DNA of 64,000 bases. It comes from Roseovarius indicus (GTDB lineage Bacteria > Pseudomonadota > Alphaproteobacteria > Rhodobacterales > Rhodobacteraceae). Under the pieces are notes generated by a model that had not been told where the DNA came from, did no database searches, and saw only the letters and a program-made list of their open reading frames with translations. Shown here one piece after another: positions 8,180-16,344 of this stretch (its first letter is position 1; each line of letters opens with the position of its first letter). The stretch covers positions 1-64,000 of the forward strand of contig NZ_CP031601.1 of the NCBI RefSeq assembly GCF_008728195.1, written 5' to 3'. The position numbers and the translations under genes were made by a program.

Positions 8180-10387
8180 ATGATCCGTATACTCCATCGC
8201 TGGCCGGGTCTTCTGGCACTCGCGCTCGTCACGATCCTGAGCCTGAGCGGCGCTGCGCTCTCGGTCTTTCCGGCAGTCGAGCGCATCACCGCGCCGCAGG
8301 TGGAGACTGGCCTGACAGTCGCCACCCTCGCGGACCGCATCCAGGTCGTCTATCCGGGCGTCGAGCAGATCCGGCGGTCGCCCTCCGGTCGGATCACCGC
8401 CTATTGGTTCGATCAGGGCGCGCCGGGTGCTGCCGTGATCGACCCGGCGACGGGCGCGGGCGTGGCCTCGGCCGACCCGAACCAGGCCCTTCGCTGGCTC
8501 ACCAACTTTCATCGCTCGCTCTTCCTCGGAGATGGCGGGCGTATCGCCATGGCCGCCGGGGCCGCGGCGATGCTGGTCCTCTCGCTCTCGGGTGCTATGC
8601 TGGTCGCGCGACGGGCGGGCGGATGGCGGCACTGGTTCGCGTCCTTGCGCGGTCCGTTCGCGGGCAGGCTGCATGTCGAGATCGCCCGGATCGCCGTCAT
8701 CGGCCTCGTTCTGTCCTCCACCACCGCCCTCTGGATGACAGCCTCCACCTTCGATCTTCTGCCGGACGGTAGCGTCCTGCCGGCTGATCCCACCGAAGTG
8801 AGCGGAGAAATTGGGTTCGCTCTCGATCAGATGGCCACGCTGCTGCAGGCCCCCGTCGCCGAGCTGCGCGAACTGAGCTTTCCCTATCCCGGCGACGCGA
8901 CGGACGTGTTCACACTGAAGACCGACCGGGGCACCGGCTATCTTGACCAGGGAACCGGCGCGCTCGTGGCATGGGCCGACCTGACCGGGTGGGAGCGCGT
9001 CTCGGAAACCATTTACATGCTGCACACGGGGCAGGGGGCCGCGACGCTCGGCCTTGTGCTCGGGATGATGGCGCTCGGAGTGCCGGCGATGGGCGTGACC
9101 GGCGTCTTGATCTGGCTTGCCGGGCGGCGCGGGCGGCCGCGCATCCGGGGCAACCAGCCCGCGGGCCGTGCCGAGACGATCATTCTTGTCGGCAGCGAGG
9201 GTGGCAGCACCTGGGGCTTCGCCGCGACCCTGCATGCCGCGCTGACGGCAGCGGGGCAGGGCGTCCATGTTGGCCCGATGTCGGGCTTCGCGCCAGAGCG
9301 CTACGCCCGTGCCGAGCGCATCATCCTGCTCGCCGCGACCTATGGCGATGGTGCCGCTCCGTCCTCGGCGAAGGGCTTTCTCGACCGGCTGAACGCGTCG
9401 GCCCCTGTGCCTGATATCCAGATGGCCGTGCTCGGCTTCGGCGACCGCAGCTTTCCGGCCTATTGCGCCTTCGCCAACGCCGTTGCGGCAGCGGCGCAGG
9501 CGAAGGGCTGGGCCGAACTCATGCCGCTGGACACGATCGACCGCCAATCGCCACAGGATTTCGCGCGCTGGGGCCGCGCTCTTGGCGAGGCGCTTAGCAT
9601 CTCTCTCGAGCTTTTTCATCAGCCCGTCTCGCCGCGCACCGAAACATTGAACCTCGTCTCGCGGCGCAACTACGGGGCCGAGATGCAGGCGGGGGCCGCG
9701 ATCCTGCGCTTCGCCCTGCCGCGCGCAACGCCGTGGCAGCGGCTGACGGGCACGGGCTTCGCACGGTTCCAGGCGGGCGACCTGATCGGCGTCCTGCCGC
9801 AGGGCAGCCCGGTGCCGCGCCTCTATTCGCTGGCCTCGGGCCGGCGCGACGGGTTCGTCGAGATCGTGGTGCGCAAGCATCCGGGCGGTCTGGCCTCGGG
9901 CCAGCTGACCGCGCTGGAACCGGGCGATACGGTCCGGGCCTTTCTGCGGCGCAATCCCGGCTTTCACGCCGGTCGCGGTCGCACCCCGCTGATCCTGATC
10001 GGGGCGGGCACCGGCATCGGGCCGCTGGCGGGCTTCATCCGCGGCAATGCGCGGCACAGGCCCGTGCACCTGTTCTTCGGCATGCGGCATGCGGACAGCG
10101 ATTTCTTCTATGGCGAGGAGATGGCCGGCTGGCAGGCAGAGGGGCGGTTGACCCGGCTTGTCACGGCCGTCTCGCGCGGGACGCTTCCGCATTACGTGCA
10201 GGACGCGCTGCGTGGAGAGGCCACCGAAGTTGCGCGTTTGCTTCGCAACGGGGCCCGCGTGATGGTCTGCGGCGGGCGCGACATGGCCATGGGTGTGACC
10301 GATGCGCTGGCCGAAATTCTCTCACCATTCGGGTTGACGCCCGCAGTTCTGAAGGCGGAGGGGCGGTATGTCGAAGATGTCTACTGA
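8180..10387 (+). CDS. PepSY transmembrane / flavodoxin / FNR fusion reductase
   Basis: A 735-residue membrane electron-transfer protein (start at MIRILHRWPG). Domains in order: a PepSY_TM region with about four membrane helices (1-315: HRWPGLLALALVTILSLSGA, a helix near 120-140, another near 175-195, and one near 285-310), a flavodoxin-like FMN domain (about 335-480, with GSEGGSTWGFA and ATYGDGAAP), then FAD- and NADPH-binding domains of the sulfite-reductase/cytochrome P450 reductase type (RLYSLASG, GAGTGIGPLAGFIRG, VCGGRDMAMGV). The flow would be NADPH to FAD to FMN to the membrane part and on to periplasmic carriers such as the DUF2271 protein. It overlaps apbE by 20 bases. Confidence 0.88.
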   Translation: MIRILHRWPGLLALALVTILSLSGAALSVFPAVERITAPQVETGLTVATLADRIQVVYPGVEQIRRSPSGRITAYWFDQGAPGAAVIDPATGAGVASADPNQALRWLTNFHRSLFLGDGGRIAMAAGAAAMLVLSLSGAMLVARRAGGWRHWFASLRGPFAGRLHVEIARIAVIGLVLSSTTALWMTASTFDLLPDGSVLPADPTEVSGEIGFALDQMATLLQAPVAELRELSFPYPGDATDVFTLKTDRGTGYLDQGTGALVAWADLTGWERVSETIYMLHTGQGAATLGLVLGMMALGVPAMGVTGVLIWLAGRRGRPRIRGNQPAGRAETIILVGSEGGSTWGFAATLHAALTAAGQGVHVGPMSGFAPERYARAERIILLAATYGDGAAPSSAKGFLDRLNASAPVPDIQMAVLGFGDRSFPAYCAFANAVAAAAQAKGWAELMPLDTIDRQSPQDFARWGRALGEALSISLELFHQPVSPRTETLNLVSRRNYGAEMQAGAAILRFALPRATPWQRLTGTGFARFQAGDLIGVLPQGSPVPRLYSLASGRRDGFVEIVVRKHPGGLASGQLTALEPGDTVRAFLRRNPGFHAGRGRTPLILIGAGTGIGPLAGFIRGNARHRPVHLFFGMRHADSDFFYGEEMAGWQAEGRLTRLVTAVSRGTLPHYVQDALRGEATEVARLLRNGARVMVCGGRDMAMGVTDALAEILSPFGLTPAVLKAEGRYVEDVY

Positions 10388-11348
10388 GCGCGCGCGCATC
10401 GTCCTGAACGGCCCCACCATGGGCACGCGCTGGTCGGCCCTGTTCTTCGCGGATCGGGGCCGCGACACGGATGCAATCCGTGCCGCCCTTCAGGCGGTTG
10501 TCGACGAGGTGGACACGCAGATGTCGACGTGGAACGCGGAGAGCGCGCTCATGCGGATCAACGCGGCGCCGGTGGGCGATTGGGTGGTGGTGCCGGAGCA
10601 ACTGCGGGCGGTCCTGCGCCTCGGGCTCGAGATCGGGCGCGCCTCGGGCGGGGCCTTCGATATCGGAATGGGCGATGCGGTGACGGCCTGGGGCTTCGGG
10701 CCCGGGGCCGCCGCGCCCGAGGGTATCCGCGCCGCGATGGACGCCCCCCGCCGCCCGGCGCAGGAGGTGCTGGAGATCGAGGGGATGCAGTTGCGCAAGA
10801 CCGCGCCCATTGCGCTGGATCTGAACGGCATCGCCAAGGGCTATGGCGTCGACCAGCTCGCCGAGACCTTGCGCGATCATGGGATTGCCGACGCCCTTGT
10901 CGGCATCGACGGTGAGATGCGTGCCATGGGCCTGCGCCCCGATGGCGAGGCATGGATCATCGCGGTAGAAGCGCCGGACCCTGATCGCCGGACGCCGCAA
11001 TCGGTTCTGGCGCTGCAGGACGCCGCCGTCGCGACATCCGGTGACTACCGCCATTGGGTGGAGGTTCAGGGGTGCCGCCTGTCGCATACCATGGATCCGA
11101 GACGTGGCGCGCCGCTGATCGCGCCGCCCGCCTCCGTCACCGTCGTGGCCCGCACCTGTGCCGAGGCCGATGCTTGGGCGACGGCGCTGATGGTGCTCGG
11201 TGCGGAGAGGGGTGCGGACCTCGCAAGACAACGTGGACTCGACGCCCTGTTTCTTCTGCGCGATGATGAAGGCAATGCAATGGGCGTGGGAGTCGGGCGT
11301 CTTTTTTCCGAAGAACCAGCGGCAATCGCCTCAGCCGGGGGAAGATGA
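10368..11348 (+). CDS. apbE: FAD:protein FMN transferase ApbE
   Basis: A 326-residue ApbE family protein that moves FMN from FAD onto Thr or Ser of target proteins in a magnesium-dependent reaction. Visible family motifs: MGTRWS near the N-terminus, ASGGAFDIGMGDAV, LDLNGIAKGYGVD and the substrate loop VATSGDYRHW followed by SHTMDPRRGAP. The obvious partner is the DUF2271 protein two genes upstream. Oddly, no signal peptide or lipoprotein signal is visible at the N-terminus, although many ApbE proteins are exported. Overlaps the genes on both sides (20 and 4 bases), so the operon is translated as a coupled unit. Confidence 0.92.
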   Translation: MSKMSTERARIVLNGPTMGTRWSALFFADRGRDTDAIRAALQAVVDEVDTQMSTWNAESALMRINAAPVGDWVVVPEQLRAVLRLGLEIGRASGGAFDIGMGDAVTAWGFGPGAAAPEGIRAAMDAPRRPAQEVLEIEGMQLRKTAPIALDLNGIAKGYGVDQLAETLRDHGIADALVGIDGEMRAMGLRPDGEAWIIAVEAPDPDRRTPQSVLALQDAAVATSGDYRHWVEVQGCRLSHTMDPRRGAPLIAPPASVTVVARTCAEADAWATALMVLGAERGADLARQRGLDALFLLRDDEGNAMGVGVGRLFSEEPAAIASAGGR

Positions 11349-13261
11349 GCCGCATGGAACAGACCCGTACCGATCGCTTCAAGACCGCACTCCTGCTGAT
11401 GGCCGCAACCGGGCTGATCGTGGGACTCGCATTCTACCTTGCGGGCCAACCAGAGATCGCGACCCTGATCTGGATTGCAGGAGTTGTTCCCGCGCTGGCA
11501 GCGCTTGTGGTCGAAATCGTCCGGAGCATTGGGCGCGGCGAGGTGGGCCTCGATATCGTTGCCGCGCTGTCGATGTCGGCGGCGCTTGTCTTCGGCGAGA
11601 CCTTGGCTGCGGCTGTCGTCGCAGTCATGTATTCTGGAGGCACTTTCCTCGAAGCCTTCGCTGAGGGCCGTGCACGTCGTTCGATGAAGGATCTTTTATC
11701 CCGCGTACCCCGGACCGCGACGCGGCACCGGAACGGCGGTCTTGAGGATGTGCCTCTCGAGGAGATCGCACCGGGCGATCGCCTGCTGATCCGGCAGGGT
11801 GATGTCGTTCCCGTGGACGGCACGGTGGCGTCCGACACCGCCTTCCTCGACACCGCGGCGCTGACGGGTGAGTCCCTGCCAGTCCGGCTGGCGCGCGGGG
11901 CCGACGCCATGAGCGGATCGACCAACGCGGGCGAGGCCTTCGACCTGACGGCGACGCGCGAGGCCAAGGACAGCACCTATGCCGGGATCGTTCGTCTAGT
12001 GGAGGAAGCGCAGGCGTCCAAAGCGCCGATGTCCCGGCTGGCCGACCGCTGGTCGCTGGGCTTTCTGGTCGTCACCGTCAGTATCGCCTTCGCGGCCTGG
12101 TGGTTCACAGGCGATCCGATCCGCGCGGTCGCCGTGCTGGTGGTCGCCACGCCCTGTCCGCTGATCCTTGCCGTGCCGGTCGCACTGGTCGCGGGTCTCT
12201 CGCGTGCGGCGCATTTTGGCGTTTTGATCAAGGGCGCAGGGCCGCTCGAGACAATGGCGCGCATCCGTACGCTGATCCTCGACAAGACGGGGACGCTGAC
12301 AGATGGCCGTCCGCAGATCATCTCGATCGACAGCCACGATGGCATGACCGAGGACGACATCCTCCGCCTTGCCGCCGCGCTCGATCAGGCATCGAAACAC
12401 CCTGTGGCGCAGGCCATCGTCGCTGCCGCAAAGGCGCGGGCCTTCACACTGCCCGTTCCGACAGAAGTGGCTGAGATCCCGGGCGAAGGGGTCTTGGGTC
12501 GTGTGGAGGACCGCGAGGTGATCGTCGGCGGCGACGGCTTCGTGGCGTCCCGTGTCGGGCGGATGGTGGGCGATCACCCCGCCAAGGGCGCCGGATCGGT
12601 CCTTGTCGCAGTGGCAGTTGACGGTCACATGGCCGGGCACCTCGTCATGTCCGACCCGCTGCGCGAGGGAGCGGGTGCCATGCTGGACGGTCTGCGCCGT
12701 CAAGGGATCGCGCGCATCCTTCTGGCTACTGGCGACCGCGCGGACGTGGCCGAGCGCGTGACCGAGGGGCTGGGCCTCGACGGGCTGCGGGCCGGTCTGA
12801 CGCCGGATCAAAAGGTGTTACTGGTGCTTTCCGAGCATAAACACGGGCCGGTGATGATGGTGGGTGATGGTGTCAACGACGCGCCCGCCCTGGCCGCAGC
12901 CGATGTAGGCGTGGCAATGGGGGCACGGGGCGCCGCGGCCTCGGCCGAGGCCGCCGACGTGGTGCTGCTCGTCGACCGGATCGACCGGCTGGGGCCCGGC
13001 ATCGAGATCGCGCGGGCCTCGCGGCGGATAGCGGTCGAAAGCGTTGTCGCCGGGATCGGCCTGTCTGTCATGGGCATGATCGCGGCCGCTTTCGGCTACC
13101 TCACGCCGGTCCAGGGCGCGCTCCTGCAAGAAGTGATCGACGTTGCCGTGATCCTGAACGCCCTGCGCGCGCTGCGCATCGCGCCGCAGGAGCCAGCTAC
13201 GGGCAAACCACAGGCCATCACGTCAGAGCAAGGTGACATCGTTCAAGGAGCCACGCCATGA
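11345..13261 (+). CDS. Heavy-metal-type P-type ATPase
   Basis: A 638-residue P1B-like ATPase. It has an actuator motif (LTGESLPV), the phosphorylation site DKTGTLTDG with Asp313, a nucleotide-binding domain containing the HP of SKHPVAQ, and the hinge MVGDGVNDAPALAAADVGVAMG. The ion-path motif in the sixth membrane helix reads ATPCPLILA (residues about 268-276), a TPCP form instead of the CPC or SPC that define the better-known metal specificities. No N-terminal metal-binding domain is present. Metal and direction are therefore open; location between ApbE and a VIT-family Fe/Mn transporter suggests iron, manganese or another divalent cation. Start and stop both overlap neighbours by 4 bases. 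Confidence 0.88.
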   Translation: MSRMEQTRTDRFKTALLLMAATGLIVGLAFYLAGQPEIATLIWIAGVVPALAALVVEIVRSIGRGEVGLDIVAALSMSAALVFGETLAAAVVAVMYSGGTFLEAFAEGRARRSMKDLLSRVPRTATRHRNGGLEDVPLEEIAPGDRLLIRQGDVVPVDGTVASDTAFLDTAALTGESLPVRLARGADAMSGSTNAGEAFDLTATREAKDSTYAGIVRLVEEAQASKAPMSRLADRWSLGFLVVTVSIAFAAWWFTGDPIRAVAVLVVATPCPLILAVPVALVAGLSRAAHFGVLIKGAGPLETMARIRTLILDKTGTLTDGRPQIISIDSHDGMTEDDILRLAAALDQASKHPVAQAIVAAAKARAFTLPVPTEVAEIPGEGVLGRVEDREVIVGGDGFVASRVGRMVGDHPAKGAGSVLVAVAVDGHMAGHLVMSDPLREGAGAMLDGLRRQGIARILLATGDRADVAERVTEGLGLDGLRAGLTPDQKVLLVLSEHKHGPVMMVGDGVNDAPALAAADVGVAMGARGAAASAEAADVVLLVDRIDRLGPGIEIARASRRIAVESVVAGIGLSVMGMIAAAFGYLTPVQGALLQEVIDVAVILNALRALRIAPQEPATGKPQAITSEQGDIVQGATP

Positions 13262-13959
13262 GCCGTCTATCACATTCTGAAATCCATATGGTGCATCGCA
13301 TCGGCTGGTTGCGGGCCGCCGTTCTCGGAGCCAACGATGGTCTTGTCTCGACCGCGAGCCTCGTCGTCGGCGTCGCGGCCGCAGGCTCCGGCAAGCCCGA
13401 GGTCATGATCGCCGGGCTGGCCGGGCTTATGGCTGGTGCGATGTCGATGGCGGCGGGGGAGTATGTCTCGGTCAGCTCGCAAACTGACGCCGAACAGGCG
13501 GACCTCGCCCGAGAGAGCCGTGAACTCGAGGAAACGCCCGAGGCCGAGCTCGAGGAACTAACCCTGATTTATGTTGAAAGGGGGCTGGACCGCGACCTGG
13601 CGAAAAAGGTTGCCGTGCAACTGACTGAACGCGACGCGCTCGGATCGCATGCGCGCGACGAGCTCGGCATTTCGGAAACCTTTACCGCCCGCCCTATCCA
13701 GGCGGCTCTGGTGTCCGCACTGACCTTCGCCGTTGGGGCGGTGCTGCCCCTGATCGTCGTGCTGCTGGTCTCGGAGGCGCAGATCGCTCCCCTGGTGGCG
13801 GGATCGACGATCCTTGGCCTTGCGGTTCTTGGCGGATTGGGCGCTTCGGCCGGCGGCGCAGGCGTCGTCCGTGGGGCCACGCGGGTCACGCTATGGGGAG
13901 CGCTTGCAATGGCGGCGACAGCCGGGGTCGGTGCGCTGTTCGGGGTCGCCGTAGGCTAG
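13258..13959 (+). CDS. VIT1/CCC1-family iron/manganese transporter
   Basis: A 233-residue membrane protein of the vacuolar iron transporter family. The first helix region has the family pattern LRAAVLGANDGLVSTASLVVGVA; an amphipathic, Glu-rich cytoplasmic stretch (about 75-130, AEQADLARESRELEE and onward) corresponds to the metal-binding loop of VIT proteins; and three further helices follow (about 150-230). The family moves Fe2+ or Mn2+ out of the cytoplasm. The ATG overlaps the ATPase stop, so it is the last firmly coupled gene of the redox/metal operon. Confidence 0.9.
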   Translation: MSRLSHSEIHMVHRIGWLRAAVLGANDGLVSTASLVVGVAAAGSGKPEVMIAGLAGLMAGAMSMAAGEYVSVSSQTDAEQADLARESRELEETPEAELEELTLIYVERGLDRDLAKKVAVQLTERDALGSHARDELGISETFTARPIQAALVSALTFAVGAVLPLIVVLLVSEAQIAPLVAGSTILGLAVLGGLGASAGGAGVVRGATRVTLWGALAMAATAGVGALFGVAVG

Positions 13960-13964
13960 AGTCA

Positions 13965-14255
13965 ATGGGGTGTACCCGAACCCCGCTCCGGCTGCTTGTT
14001 GCGGCAACGCTCGTCAACATCGTGCTGATCATCGAGGTGCCACAGATCGAGTCGCAGCGCGTGGGGTCAGAAACCCATGTCCGCAAATGGGTCATGCTGG
14101 ACGAGATCAACACCGATATTCTGGAGCGGTCCTATGTCTGGGAGGACCGCACGCCCATCGGCACGTTCAGTTCCGTCTTCACATCCAAAATCCAGTCCAG
14201 CCTGATCGCGCTTGCCAGGTCGGGCGGGGCATCGATTGTTGATCGGCTGAAGTAG
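13965..14255 (+). CDS. Small hypothetical protein after the VIT gene
   Basis: A 96-residue reading frame starting 5 bases after the VIT stop. It has one hydrophobic N-terminal segment (LRLLVAATLVNIVLIIE) that could be a membrane anchor, followed by a soluble stretch. I do not recognise a family. The tight spacing supports translation with the operon, but codon support is modest and it may be spurious. Confidence 0.45.
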   Translation: MGCTRTPLRLLVAATLVNIVLIIEVPQIESQRVGSETHVRKWVMLDEINTDILERSYVWEDRTPIGTFSSVFTSKIQSSLIALARSGGASIVDRLK

Positions 14256-14283
14256 TCTCAATCACCGCAGGGGCTACCCAGCT

Positions 14284-14577
14284 TCATTTGTTCCCATCGA
14301 TCCATTTTGACATCAGCCCCTTGTCGCGGAAACACTCATCCGGGACGGCGCGGCGTTTGATCCGGGCGAGACGCTCGGCGAAGGCGACCTGCTTCGATGT
14401 CGGGCGGCTGTCCTGCGCGCCCGGGTTCAACTTGGCTTGTGCGTCGATCCAGGCGCTCAGGGACCGCCGATCTTGCTGAACCTCCCACGGCAAAAGCGTC
14501 TGGGTGCGCAAGGCCAGCGCGCGCGCATAGGCGATCTGCTTGGGCGTCGCGGGCAGGGCGTAAGTGGTGCTTTCCAT
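14284..14577 (-). CDS. Small protein with duplicated TPKQ-type motif
   Basis: A 97-residue protein built of two similar halves: residues about 10-45 (ATPKQIAYARALALRTQTLLP, then SLSAWIDAQ) and about 57-95 (PTSKQVAFAERLARIKRRAVP, then LMSKWID). The repeated S/T-x-K-Q-x-A-x-A-x-x-L-A unit resembles short proteins common on Rhodobacterales plasmids. No function is known to me. It is oriented against its neighbours. Confidence 0.65.
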   Translation of the reverse strand: MESTTYALPATPKQIAYARALALRTQTLLPWEVQQDRRSLSAWIDAQAKLNPGAQDSRPTSKQVAFAERLARIKRRAVPDECFRDKGLMSKWIDGNK

Positions 14578-14929
14578 CGGGGATCTCCCTTCTTAGCGTG
14601 GTTCTTAAAATAGAACATAACAGGAACAAAATCAAGCCACCTGCGGAAATCATGGGGTTTGAGAGGAAGAGGAGGGCCGGGGGAGGTCAGGCCTGAGGAT
14701 GCCCGAAAGAGGGTGTCCGGGCCTGATCCTGTTCCTCATTGGGGTCTGATGCCGGAAAGTGCAGGATTCTGCGTTCTCATGAGCTTCGCATTTAACAATC
14801 TCCGGCATCAGATCCCTAAAGAGTGAAAGTGTCCTTCGGGTTTTGTGACTGATGGATGAGGGCCTTCGGGGTCCCTCAGATGGGTCCGGGCCGGGTTCCG
14901 GTCTGCCGTTCCTGATGAAGGGCATTCCC
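14578..14929. other. Intergenic stretch with a spaced inverted repeat
   Basis: No convincing gene was seen. The region holds a 16-bp inverted repeat (14741-14756 and 14801-14816, 15 of 16 positions paired) separated by 44 bases, giving a 76-bp symmetrical unit. Confidence 0.5.
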
Positions 14930-15400
14930 ATGCAAACAGGTGTCTTGCGCGTGTTGCGCGCGACCGCCGCCTCCTGGTGGCGGCATAGAGATCTGCGCCG
15001 AACTGGCCAGACGTTGCTGGCACAGCGGCTCGAACGCCAGACCGTCCTGCGTGATCTCGGCTATCTCAGGCAGGCGGCGAAGCTGCCGAATGCCCATGTG
15101 ATCTGCGGAGAGGGCGGGACATTCATCCACCTCGGCTTGACCACCGTGTCGAGTTTCGCACCGATCGAGCGCTTTCCCTTGGCCGCTTTTGCGGTCGCAC
15201 GTGGCACGCCGTTCATCGATATCCGACCCGTCACCGATGTCATCGCCTTCGCGAACCTGCCGCGGGTTGCGCGGAACGGATCGGTCGACCCTGACTCTTC
15301 GGGTCCCGGCAAGTCCGTGTCGCTGACCACCTACATCCACATGGTCGAAGCCCTCGGTGCCAGGATCGCCAACGATCCGCGCCCCTGTCGGTCAACCTAG
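14930..15400 (+). CDS. Hypothetical plasmid protein
   Basis: A 156-residue product of unknown function. The N-terminal third is basic and helical (VLRATAASWWRHRDLRRTGQ); the middle has a more hydrophobic strand-rich part; no catalytic motif is apparent. The ATG at 14930 is preceded by GAAGGGCATTCCC, the same kind of leader found before several other genes here; an in-frame ATG at 14915 is possible. It lies just upstream of the interrupted ardC gene and is probably part of the same accessory module. Confidence 0.6.
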   Translation: MQTGVLRVLRATAASWWRHRDLRRTGQTLLAQRLERQTVLRDLGYLRQAAKLPNAHVICGEGGTFIHLGLTTVSSFAPIERFPLAAFAVARGTPFIDIRPVTDVIAFANLPRVARNGSVDPDSSGPGKSVSLTTYIHMVEALGARIANDPRPCRST

Positions 15401-15441
15401 TCACCACTCCCTCTCACCAAAACTCGAAAAGGAGGCCAACC

Positions 15442-16179
15442 ATGGCCCGATCCCGTACGCCCAAATTCGATGCCTCAGAGGTCATCACAAACGAAATCAT
15501 CCGCATCATCGAGCGCGGCGTCCTGCCGTGGCGCAAGCCCTGGACCGCAGGTGGCAGCTCTCGTCCCCTGCGCGTGGGCGGAGAACCCTACCAGGGAGTG
15601 AACAACTTCCTGCTGACGATGCGGACCGTGATGGCGGGCCACAGCTCTCCCTTCTGGATGACGCTGCCGCAGGCCAATGCGTTGGACGCAAAGGTCCGCA
15701 AGGGCGAGAAGTCCTCTGTCGTCGTTTACTACGGTCAAAGCCGGAGAGACGCCGGCGATGAGCATGTTCACAGCGACGGGGATGATCACTCCGAGGAAGC
15801 CCGTATCTTCCGCTTCCAGAAATCCTACCGTGTGTTCAATGCCTGCCAGATCGAGGGCTTGCCCGACAGCTTCTACCCTGACCCAGAGCCCGCGCCCAAG
15901 CATCCGCCGTCCGAGCCGATCCCGCACATGCAGGCGTTTTTCGATGCCATCGACATCACAACCGTCTTCACGGGCACGGAGGCGTACTATTTGCCCCCCG
16001 TGGACAAGGTCTACATGCCATCCATCACACGGTTTCAGGACCCGCGCAATTTCTACGGGGTCTGGGCGCATGAGCTGGCCCATGCCACGAAAGCCCCGCA
16101 TCGACTGAACCGTGATTTCGGGTTCTCGAAGTTTGGCAACACGTCCTATGCGCGCGAGGAAATCGTCGCGTTATCTTGA
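15442..16179 (+). pseudogene. ArdC-like antirestriction protein, 5' part, split by an element
   Basis: Residues 1-243 form the N-terminal single-stranded-DNA-binding domain and most of the zincin-like metallopeptidase domain of an ArdC-type protein, including the zinc motif HELAH (in WAHELAHATK). The reading frame runs into the inserted element just after GTCGCG at 16165-16170 and ends at a stop 9 bases later. The missing 3' part is at 22702-22917: joining the two across one copy of GTCGCG restores REEIVAELASVFLG in frame. ArdC proteins protect incoming plasmid DNA from restriction during conjugative transfer. The split copy is probably inactive because the C-terminal helices are separated. 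Confidence 0.88.
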
Positions 16180-16184
16180 CAGTC
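16171..16184 (+). repeat. Left terminal inverted repeat of the trio element
   Basis: TTATCTTGACAGTC, matching the complement of the right end at 12 of 14 positions. Flanked outside by the 6-bp direct repeat GTCGCG. Confidence 0.75.
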
Positions 16185-16233
16185 TGCACCGCATGCCGCC
16201 TTGCCGTAGGATGGGTGACAGGCGTCGACGGTA

Positions 16234-16297
16234 GGCAGTTTTCAGGCTGGCCGCCGCGCTTACCAAAGAGCTGGCGGCGGCCAGCCTGAGAACTGCC
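16234..16297. repeat. Long inverted repeat before the recombinase genes
   Basis: Two 23-bp arms (16234-16256 and 16275-16297) pair at 22 of 23 positions around an 18-base spacer. It sits between the left element end and the first recombinase start. It could be a recombinase-binding or attenuator structure; a strong hairpin here would also shield the element from outside transcription. Confidence 0.7.
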
Positions 16298-16344
16298 GGG
16301 CCGAAGCGTGCACCGGGTGGGGGCATGGGGAGGGTTTTGCGCTG

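Noticed and set aside
8156..10192. A 678-residue open frame on the minus strand opposite the PepSY/flavodoxin reductase
   Set aside because: It is an antisense shadow in GC-rich DNA: low-complexity, Arg/Gly/His-rich, no family resemblance, while the plus strand shows clear domains.
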